A DNA stretch of 64,000 nt from Micromonospora sp. MW-13 (GTDB taxonomy: Bacteria; Actinomycetota; Actinomycetes; Mycobacteriales; Micromonosporaceae). The notes below the pieces were generated by a model. The model did no database searches. It had not been told where the DNA came from and saw only the letters and a program-made list of their open reading frames with translations. Numbering within the stretch: the first letter of the stretch is position 1; every line of letters begins with the position of its first letter. Positions 57,764 to 64,000 of the stretch are shown here, one piece after another. The translations under genes and the position numbers were made by a program. The DNA lies in contig NZ_QKKX01000057.1 of the NCBI RefSeq assembly GCF_003434305.1, positions 1-64,000 on the forward strand. The letters run 5' to 3'.

Positions 57764-59167
57764 GTGCAGGACATCATGCCGACCTGGGTGGGCGCGACCG
57801 CGAAGCAGATCGCCCGCGGCGTACGCCGGGGCGACGTCTCCGCCACCCAGGTCGTGGCCGACCACCTCGACCACATCGCCCGGGTCGACGCCGACCTCGC
57901 CGCGTTCCGCACGGTGCGCGGCGGGGAGGCGATCACCGAGGCGGAGAAGGTCGACGAGCAGGAGGAACTGGCGAACCTGCCGCTGGCCGGGGTGCCGGTC
58001 GCGGTCAAGGAGAACACCCCGGTCGCCGGCCTGCCCACCTGGAACGGCTCGGCCGCCGTGCGCAGCGCGGTGGCGGAGGCCGACCACGAGGTGGTCCGGC
58101 GGCTGCGCGGCGCGGGCGCGGTGATCCTCGGGGTGACCCGGATGCCGGAACTCGGACTCTGGGCGCTCACCGACGACAGCAGCGCGGTCACCCGCAACCC
58201 GTGGGACTCCCGGCGCACCCCGGGCGGCTCCTCCGGCGGGGCCGCCGCCGCGGTCGCCGCCGGGCTGGTGCCCATGGCGCACGGCAACGACGGCCTCGGC
58301 TCGATCCGCATCCCGGCGGCCTGCTGCGGCCTGGTCGGGCTGAAGCCCGGTCGGGGCGTGGTCCCCTGCCAGCTCGGCGCCGACGACTGGTTCGGCCTGA
58401 CCGAGCACGGCATGCTGGCCTCCACGGTCGCCGACGCGGCCGTCGGCTTCCAGGTGCTCGCCGGCCGGCCGCAGGAGAAGCTGGTCCCGCCGCATCGGCT
58501 GCGGGTCGGCGTCTCGCTGCGGTCCCCGGTGCGCGGCGTCTCGCCGGACGTGCCCAACCGGGACGCGGTCACCGCCGCCGGCCGGCTGCTCGCCGGCGCC
58601 GGCCACGACACCGTCCCCGCCGACCCGGTCTACCCGACCCGGCTGGGGCTACAGGGCATCGCCACCTGGTTCGCGGCGGCCGCCGCCGACGTGCGGGCCG
58701 CCGGCCTCGACCGGCGCGACCTCCAGCGGCGCAGCCGCCGGCACGTCGCGCTGGGGGAGTGGGCGCAGCGCCGGGGGTACGTCCGGGAGGCCGACCGGAT
58801 CGCCTGGCGCGAGCGCTCGATCGGTTTCTTCGCCGACCACTCGGTCGACCTGCTCCTCACCCCGGCGCTGGCCGGCCCGCCGCCGGAGGCCACCGGCTGG
58901 TCCGGCCGGTCCTGGAGCGCGAACATGAAGGCCAGCATCCGGTACGCCCCGTACGCCGCCCCGTGGAACATCGCCGGCCTGCCCGCGATCGTGGTGCCGG
59001 TGGGCCGCCGCCCCGACGGGCTGCCGGTGGCGGTGCAACTCGTCGGCCCGCCCGGCTCGGAGCTGCTGCTGCTCGGCGTCGCCGGCCAGTTCGAGCTCCA
59101 GGCGCCCTGGGCCCGGCACGCGCCCGGCTACCCCCGGGTCGGGACGGGGTCACCGGCCGCCGCTTGA
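57764..59167 (+). CDS. amidase
   Basis: The 467-residue amidase-signature enzyme has the catalytic lysine in VAVKENTPV, the GGSSGGAAAAVAAGLVPMA serine loop, and a second serine in GSIRIPA. The acyl pocket and substrate cannot be read from sequence. GTG 57764 is chosen because GGGAGG is 7 nt upstream; GTG 57758 in the same frame abuts it. It follows metB on the same strand by 22 nt. Confidence 0.9.
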   Translation: MQDIMPTWVGATAKQIARGVRRGDVSATQVVADHLDHIARVDADLAAFRTVRGGEAITEAEKVDEQEELANLPLAGVPVAVKENTPVAGLPTWNGSAAVRSAVAEADHEVVRRLRGAGAVILGVTRMPELGLWALTDDSSAVTRNPWDSRRTPGGSSGGAAAAVAAGLVPMAHGNDGLGSIRIPAACCGLVGLKPGRGVVPCQLGADDWFGLTEHGMLASTVADAAVGFQVLAGRPQEKLVPPHRLRVGVSLRSPVRGVSPDVPNRDAVTAAGRLLAGAGHDTVPADPVYPTRLGLQGIATWFAAAAADVRAAGLDRRDLQRRSRRHVALGEWAQRRGYVREADRIAWRERSIGFFADHSVDLLLTPALAGPPPEATGWSGRSWSANMKASIRYAPYAAPWNIAGLPAIVVPVGRRPDGLPVAVQLVGPPGSELLLLGVAGQFELQAPWARHAPGYPRVGTGSPAAA

Positions 59168-59216
59168 TCGTCTAGCGTGTGGCGCTCCTGACCGACGCAC
59201 ACCCCGGACGGACCAC

Positions 59217-60125
59217 ATGCGGTGCCAGACCTGTGGGGGCGAAACGTCCCCGACCCTCAACGAGTGTTCCACCTGCCGCACCCCGCTCGGGCAGCCGCCC
59301 GTGGCGCCCGGGGTGCCGACGTACCCGGTGGGCGGGCTCGGACGCGCGGTGGCGGCCGCCGTCGCCGCCACGGCGGTGCTCTACACCCTGGTGGCGTTCT
59401 ACCCGGCGGTCGGCGCGGTGCTGGCCCGCCGTGCCGCCGAGGCGCAGGACACCGACGTACTGCTCGGCGCAGTGCTCCTCGAGGTGCTGTTCATCCTGCC
59501 GTTCGGCGCGACCTACCTGACCGCCGCCGTGCTGATGATCATCTGGACCTGGCGGGCCCGCAAGAACCTGGACGCGTTCCCCGGCGCGCTGCCGCAGTTC
59601 AGCCCGGGCTGGGCGATCGCCGGGTGGCTGGTGCCGCTGGCGAACGTCGTGGTGCCGGTGCGGGTGGTGGCGGGCATCGCCCGGGACAGCCTGTGGCGGG
59701 CCCGCACCTCGGTCCTGGTGGGCGTGTGGTGGGCCGCCTGGCTGGTGTTCAGCCTCGGCGAGCGGTTTGCCAGCCGGACCGACAACCGGGCGTACGAGCG
59801 GCTGCCCGAGGACCCGTTCAACGACATCGGCTTCCAGGCGTACGTCGGCTACTACCAGGACGCACTGGTGCGCAACCTCGTCCCGCTGGCCGCCTGCCTG
59901 ACCGCCGCGGCGGCGCTGATCGTGCTGGTCCGCCGGATCACCGCAGCCCAGCAGGCCCGGATCGCGCTCGCCGTTCCCGCCGGGCCGGCCCCGTACGGCT
60001 GGCCGGGCGCCCCCGTGCCGTACGGCCGGCCGGCCGTCACGGACCCGTCGCCGCAGGTAGCGGGCGGGGCCGGCACGGTGTCGCCGCCGGACGCCGCGGC
60101 GGCGGGTGGCACGATCGGGGCATGA
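59217..60125 (+). CDS. DUF4328 membrane protein with N-terminal zinc ribbon
   Basis: The 302-residue protein has a zinc ribbon (CQTCGGETSPTLNECSTC, residues 3-20) and about five membrane helices, with the DUF4328 hallmark FSPGWAIAGWLVPLANVVVP. The C-terminus is Pro/Gly-rich. No function is known for the family. Its stop overlaps the ilvA start (ATGA). Confidence 0.88.
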   Translation: MRCQTCGGETSPTLNECSTCRTPLGQPPVAPGVPTYPVGGLGRAVAAAVAATAVLYTLVAFYPAVGAVLARRAAEAQDTDVLLGAVLLEVLFILPFGATYLTAAVLMIIWTWRARKNLDAFPGALPQFSPGWAIAGWLVPLANVVVPVRVVAGIARDSLWRARTSVLVGVWWAAWLVFSLGERFASRTDNRAYERLPEDPFNDIGFQAYVGYYQDALVRNLVPLAACLTAAAALIVLVRRITAAQQARIALAVPAGPAPYGWPGAPVPYGRPAVTDPSPQVAGGAGTVSPPDAAAAGGTIGA

Positions 60126-61342
60126 CGGAACTGGTCGGTATCGCCGACGTGCGGGCCGCGCGGGAACTGCTCGCCGGCGTCACCCGCACCACCCCGCTGG
60201 AGCCCTCTCGCCCGCTGAGCGCGGTGCTCGGCGGGCCGGTCTGGCTCAAGTGCGAGAACGTGCAGCGCGCCGGGTCGTACAAGGTGCGCGGGGCGTACGT
60301 GCGGATCTCCCGGCTGTCCGCGGCGGAGCGCGACCGGGGCGTGGTGGCCGCCAGCGCCGGCAACCACGCGCAGGGGGTGGCGCTCGCCGCCGGGCTGGTC
60401 GGCACGCACGCCACCGTGTTCATGCCGGTGAACGCGCCGCTGCCCAAGGTCGCCGCCACCAAGGGGTACGGCGCCCAGATCGAGCTGGTCGGCAACACGG
60501 TCGACGAGTCGCTGGTCGAGGCGCAGGCCTTCGCCGAGCGGACCGGGGCGATCCTCATCCACCCGTTCGACCATCGGGACGTGATCGCCGGGCAGGGCAC
60601 CGTGGCGCTGGAGATCCTCGAACAGTGCCCGGACGTGCGGACGATCATCGCCGGGGTCGGCGGGGGCGGCCTGATCTCCGGGATGGCGGTCGCGGCCAAG
60701 GCGCTGCGGCCGGACGTGCGGCTGATCGGCGTGCAGGCGGCCGGTGCGGCGGCGTACCCGCCCTCGCTGGTCGCCGGGGAGCCGGTCCGGCTGCCCGCGT
60801 TCAGCACGATCGCCGACGGCATCGCGGTGGGCCGCCCGGGCGAGATCACCTTCAACCACGTCCGCAAGCTCGTCGACGAGATGGTGACCGTCTCCGAGGA
60901 GGACATCTCCCGGGCGCTGCTGATGCTGCTGGAGCGGGGCAAGCAGGTGGTCGAACCGGCCGGCGCGGTGGGCGTGGCCGCCCTGCTGGCCGGCGTGGTG
61001 CAGGTCGAGACGCCAGCGGTGGCGGTGCTCTCCGGCGGCAACATCGACCCGCTGCTGATGCTGCGGGTCATCGAGCACGGCCTGGCGGCGGCCGGCCGGT
61101 ACCTGCGGTTCACCGTGCGCTGCTCGGACCGGCCGGGGCAGCTCGCCTCGCTGCTCAGCGAGATCGCCGAGCACCGGGCGAACGTCGTCGACGTGGAGCA
61201 CCAGCGGGCCAACCCGCACCTGGGGCTCGGCGAGGTGGAGGTGGCGCTGTCGGTGGAGACCCGGGGGGTCGAGCACTCCGACACGCTGATCAGCGCCCTG
61301 CGGGCCAGCGGCTACCAGGTGGTCTTCGCCGCCGAGTCCTGA
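60122..61342 (+). CDS. ilvA: threonine ammonia-lyase (threonine dehydratase)
   Basis: The 406-residue PLP enzyme deaminates threonine to 2-oxobutanoate. It has K54 in NVQRAGSYKVRGAY, SAGNHAQGVALAA, the GVGGGGLISG phosphate loop and a C-terminal ACT domain (about 330-406). The short ACT-bearing form may be catabolic or biosynthetic; the ACT domain suggests feedback control. Coupled to the DUF4328 gene. Confidence 0.94.
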   Translation: MTELVGIADVRAARELLAGVTRTTPLEPSRPLSAVLGGPVWLKCENVQRAGSYKVRGAYVRISRLSAAERDRGVVAASAGNHAQGVALAAGLVGTHATVFMPVNAPLPKVAATKGYGAQIELVGNTVDESLVEAQAFAERTGAILIHPFDHRDVIAGQGTVALEILEQCPDVRTIIAGVGGGGLISGMAVAAKALRPDVRLIGVQAAGAAAYPPSLVAGEPVRLPAFSTIADGIAVGRPGEITFNHVRKLVDEMVTVSEEDISRALLMLLERGKQVVEPAGAVGVAALLAGVVQVETPAVAVLSGGNIDPLLMLRVIEHGLAAAGRYLRFTVRCSDRPGQLASLLSEIAEHRANVVDVEHQRANPHLGLGEVEVALSVETRGVEHSDTLISALRASGYQVVFAAES

Positions 61343-61387
61343 CCCGTGGCCCCCCGGGGCCGGCCGCCGGCCCCGGGGACCACGGGT
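61342..61387. terminator. bidirectional hairpin between ilvA and greA
   Basis: ACCCGTGGCCCCCCGGGGCC at the ilvA end pairs with the inverted GGCCCCGGGGACCACGGGT, with one bulge and one mismatch. Convergent genes flank it. Confidence 0.78.
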
Positions 61388-61397
61388 CAGGGGTGAC

Positions 61398-61898
61398 TCA
61401 GCCCGCGAACGGCTCGAACCTCACGACGGTCACCTTGATGTCCGCGCCGCTGGGGGCGGTGTAGGTGACGGTCTGCCCGGGCCTCGTGCCGAGGATCGAC
61501 TTGCCCAGCGCCGACTCCGGGCTGTAGACGGTCAACTCGGTCGTCGACGAGATCTCCCGCGACCCGAGCAGGAACGTCTCGGTGTCGTCGGTGTCGTCGT
61601 CGAAGTAGATCGTGACGACCATGCCGGGGGACACCGTGTCGGCGCTTGGCGCCTCGCCGACCTGGGCGGTGCGCAGCAGCTCCTTCAGGTAGAGGATCCG
61701 CCCCTCCGCCTTCCCCTGCTCCTCGCGGGCGGCGTGGTATCCGCCGTTCTCCCGCAGGTCGCCCTCCTCGCGTCGGGCGTTGATCTCGGCGGCGATGACC
61801 GGTCGGTTGGCGATCAGCTCGTCGAGCTCGCCCTGGAGGCGGTCGTGCGCGTCCTGGGACAGCCAGGTGGCGGGCGCCTCGTTGCCAGTGTTGGACAC
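61398..61898 (-). CDS. greA: transcription elongation factor GreA
   Basis: The 166-residue factor enters the RNA polymerase secondary channel and rescues backtracked complexes. It has the coiled-coil N-terminus (about 15-80), with LREEGDLRENGGYHAAREEQG-like sequence carrying the tip acids D47/E50-type, and the C-terminal FKBP-like domain (TVSPGMVVTI, YSPESALGKSILG). Actinobacteria usually have only this Gre factor. The GTG start has GGAGAC upstream. Confidence 0.95.
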   Translation of the reverse strand: MSNTGNEAPATWLSQDAHDRLQGELDELIANRPVIAAEINARREEGDLRENGGYHAAREEQGKAEGRILYLKELLRTAQVGEAPSADTVSPGMVVTIYFDDDTDDTETFLLGSREISSTTELTVYSPESALGKSILGTRPGQTVTYTAPSGADIKVTVVRFEPFAG

Positions 61899-61980
61899 AG
61901 GCGGTCTCCTCGGTTGTGCGGACTGGCTGACGGGTGAACTACCAAGTTACCAGTGCCCCGCCCGCCGGGGTGCCGACGAT

Positions 61981-62012
61981 CACCGCGGGTGCCGGTGGGA
62001 CGACCCGCGGTG
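61981..62012 (-). terminator. hairpin after the DUF4307 gene
   Basis: CACCGCGGGT (61981-61990) pairs perfectly with ACCCGCGGTG (62003-62012), 27 nt past the stop at 62039 on the minus strand. Confidence 0.58.
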
Positions 62013-62038
62013 CGCGTGTGAGGGGGTGTTCCGGCAGC

Positions 62039-62473
62039 TCAGCCGGCTGGACGGCAGCGCACCACCTCACCGATGAAGGGCCGGGCGCTGGTGGCCAGCC
62101 GGTGCCGGGCGGTCACCTGCGACTCGCCCGGTCGGGCGGTCACCGTCACCTCCTCGCGGGCCACCTCGGCGCCGTCGTGCGAGCGGGCCCGCAGCGCGCA
62201 GGTCGCCGAGCCGCCCGCCGGGACGGCCACCCGGAAGTCGACCACCACCTGTGAGTCGGTGATGTCGGTGTAGGTGATCATCTGGGCGTCGTAGTCGGGG
62301 TCGCCGTACTTGCCGTACAGGCTGAACGCGGCCACGCCGAGCACCGCCACCAGGGCGACGGCGAGCAGGGCGACCAGCGCCGGGCGGCGGCGGGCGGGCT
62401 CGCGGCGGCGGCCGTAGCGGCCCGGCGGGAACACCGGCGCGCCGGAAGCGATTGTGGCGTGCGTCTCGGTCAC
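62039..62473 (-). CDS. DUF4307 membrane protein
   Basis: The 144-residue protein has a basic N-terminus, one helix (about 32-52, ALVALLAVALVAVLGVAAFSLYG) and an external beta domain with FRVAVPAGGSATCALRARSHDGAEVAREEVTV. This is the usual DUF4307 layout. The family is found beside mca in actinobacteria. GTG 62473 follows AGGAGAT and is preferred over an ATG 27 codons upstream. It is divergent from mca. Confidence 0.9.
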   Translation of the reverse strand: MTETHATIASGAPVFPPGRYGRRREPARRRPALVALLAVALVAVLGVAAFSLYGKYGDPDYDAQMITYTDITDSQVVVDFRVAVPAGGSATCALRARSHDGAEVAREEVTVTARPGESQVTARHRLATSARPFIGEVVRCRPAG

Positions 62474-62652
62474 CGGCGGGTATCTCCTGGCGTTGTTGTC
62501 GGCGGCATCGGCAAGAATGGCAGAGTCCATCTTCCCAGCCCGGCGCTGACTCACCGGACGACTGCTGAGTCACCGATGATGAGTCAAGGATGACAGGTCG
62601 GCCGCGTCGTCGACAGGTCAGCGCCGGTGGGCACGAACGAGGAGCGCCGCAA

Positions 62653-63534
62653 GTGGCAGAGCAGCTGCGTCTCATGGCCGTCCACGCGCACCCCGACGAC
62701 GAGTCGAGCAAGGGTGCCGCGACCATGGCGAGGTACGTGGCCGAGGGGGTCGACGTCCTGGTCGTGACGTGTACCGGCGGCGAGCGCGGCAGCGTGCTCA
62801 ACCCGAAGATGGACCGCCCGGACGTCTGGGCCAACATCGGCGACATCCGCCGCGCCGAGATGGACGCGGCCCGCGCGATCCTCGGCGTCGAGCAGGCGTG
62901 GCTCGGCTTCGTCGACTCGGGGCTGCCGGAGGGCGACCCGCTGCCGCCGCTGCCCGAGGGGTGCTTCGCCCTCCAGGACGTCGAGGTCGCCGCCGGCCCG
63001 CTGGTGCGCCTGATCCGCCAGTTCCGCCCGCACGTGATCACCACGTACGACGAGGAGGGCGGCTACCCGCACCCGGACCACATCATGACCCACCGGGTGA
63101 GCGTCGCCGCCTTCGACGCCGCGGGTGACCCGGCGCGTCACCCGGAGCTCGGCGAGCCCTGGCAGCCGCTCAAGCTCTACTACGACGTCGGGTTCTCCAG
63201 GGGCAAGATCCTGGCGTTGCACGAGGGCATGCTCGCCGCCGGCCTGGAGTCGCCGTACGAGGAGTGGCTCAAGCGGTGGGAGGACCGCCCCGACAAGGGC
63301 CCCCGGATCACCACCCGGGTCGAGTGCGCCGAGTACTTCCCGGTCCGCGACGACGCGCTGCGCGCCCACGCCACCCAGATCGACCCGGACGGCTTCTGGT
63401 TCCACGTGCCGATGGAGCTCCAGCAGCGCGCCTGGCCGACGGAGGACTTCCAGCTCGCCCGCTCGGTGGTCGACAGCCCGCTGCCCGAGTCCGACCTCTT
63501 CGCCGGGGTGCGCGAGACGGCCCATGCCCGCTGA
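62653..63534 (+). CDS. mca: mycothiol S-conjugate amidase Mca
   Basis: The 293-residue zinc enzyme cleaves mycothiol S-conjugates to detoxify electrophiles and drugs. The metal motif HAHPDDE (near residue 13) and PHPDH (near 142) mark the LmbE/PIG-L fold, and [20 protein letters not shown] is typical of Mca. Length is that of Mca rather than MshB. GTG 62653 follows GGAG. Presence of Mca places the organism among mycothiol producers. Confidence 0.95.
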   Translation: MAEQLRLMAVHAHPDDESSKGAATMARYVAEGVDVLVVTCTGGERGSVLNPKMDRPDVWANIGDIRRAEMDAARAILGVEQAWLGFVDSGLPEGDPLPPLPEGCFALQDVEVAAGPLVRLIRQFRPHVITTYDEEGGYPHPDHIMTHRVSVAAFDAAGDPARHPELGEPWQPLKLYYDVGFSRGKILALHEGMLAAGLESPYEEWLKRWEDRPDKGPRITTRVECAEYFPVRDDALRAHATQIDPDGFWFHVPMELQQRAWPTEDFQLARSVVDSPLPESDLFAGVRETAHAR

Positions 63535-63582
63535 TCCGGCGGGGGGCTACCCTGGTCACCAGCCGCACAACGGAGGAACGCC

Positions 63583-63864
63583 ATGCTGACCGCTGCCCAG
63601 GTCCTCGCGGAGAACAACTTCGGTGACACTCGCACCGGTGGCCTCGCCGGTCCGATGGGCCTCTTCCTCATCCTGGTGCTGGCGACCGCCACCGTGCTGC
63701 TGATCCGCAACATGAACGCCCGGCTGCGCCGGCTGCCCGACCGGTTCCCGGCGCCGGGTGGCGTCGATGCGGGCCGGGCCGACGCGGGAGTCGTCGATCC
63801 GACAGACGGGACTGCGAGGCAGGAGTCACGCCCGAACGCTGCCAAGCGGCCCCAGCAGGGCTGA
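63583..63864 (+). CDS. small membrane protein next to mca
   Basis: The 93-residue protein has one central helix (about 25-43, MGLFLILVLATATVLLIRNMN) followed by a polar, Asp/Ala-rich tail. An ATG with AACGGAGG upstream. Its order after mca is common in actinobacteria. No function is known. Confidence 0.82.
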   Translation: MLTAAQVLAENNFGDTRTGGLAGPMGLFLILVLATATVLLIRNMNARLRRLPDRFPAPGGVDAGRADAGVVDPTDGTARQESRPNAAKRPQQG

Positions 63865-63988
63865 AACGGATGATCCGCGCGTGATTCACGCCGAACCCGG
63901 TCGTCGCCCCCTGTTGCGGCCACCGGCTTTGGCTTAGCCTTCCGCCGGGGGCCAAAAGTCCCCGAGCCGCGCGCGGGAGGGGGCGTCG

Positions 63989-64000
63989 ATGACCGGGTCA
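63989..64000 (+). CDS. start of a further gene, cut by the window edge
   Basis: ATG at 63989 follows GGGAGGGGG at good spacing. Only four codons (MTGS) are present, so no function can be read. Confidence 0.5.

Overview
The window is chromosomal DNA from a very GC-rich actinomycete, most likely Micromonosporaceae (Micromonospora or a close relative). This rests on the GC bias, frequent GTG starts, the mycothiol enzyme Mca, an LppU/SCO3897-type lipoprotein, actinobacterial architectures of MazG, Mfd and N-acetylglutamate synthase, and a bldA-like tRNA-Leu(UAA). The genus is an inference; no rRNA is present. About 63 protein genes, one tRNA and one clear pseudogene are described.

Layout. 1-13.3 kb is mostly housekeeping: a DMT-type membrane protein (cut by the window edge), glpX, a DUF4245 protein, lipoproteins, the two exonuclease VII subunits (xseB, xseA) divergent from ispH, rmuC, a membrane protein with a Gly-Asp-Phe repeat tail, ppc and a YhgE/DUF3533-like membrane protein. 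13.4-22.6 kb has a frameshifted, truncated LD-carboxypeptidase, then mfd, a SurA-like lipoprotein, mazG, a DUF885 protein, nudC and another lipoprotein. 22.8-28.2 kb is the run eno, ftsB-like, DUF501, argA-like acetyltransferase, an unrecognised membrane protein and ppx.

28.2-29.7 kb is an accessory patch: an AlpA-like HTH gene, several very small ORFs and a 142-bp inverted-repeat element. A PadR/HAAS pair with a clear operator follows. 31.3-38.0 kb holds an LppU-like protein, a dienelactone hydrolase, a family-5 uracil-DNA glycosylase and a five-gene MoxR/DUF58 cluster. 38.1-49.6 kb contains ndh, a large membrane protein, tRNA-Leu(UAA), a Bax-inhibitor-1 family protein, a thiolase, two tandem SGNH hydrolases, a YkvA-type protein, cystathionine beta-synthase, a GNAT protein and ribonuclease Z.

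49.6-50.3 kb is the longest gene-poor stretch. It carries a structured region upstream of rnz and a second repeat element that shares its terminal arm with the first and contains four tandem 32-bp-class units. 50.3-55.1 kb encodes the complete N-acetylglutaminylglutamine amide (NAGGN) osmolyte trio. The right end has msrA, a HIT hydrolase, metB, an amidase, a DUF4328 protein, threonine dehydratase, greA, a DUF4307 protein, mca and a small membrane protein.

Functional links. cbs and metB are both present and can connect homocysteine, cystathionine and cysteine, the precursor of the mycothiol that Mca works on. The NAGGN trio is a compact osmoadaptation unit. The MoxR/DUF58 cluster looks like an envelope-associated chaperone operon. 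Many genes have a TANNNT -10 box only 6-7 nt before the start codon and are therefore predicted to make leaderless mRNA. Others have a clear Shine-Dalgarno sequence or a GTGA/ATGA stop-start overlap.
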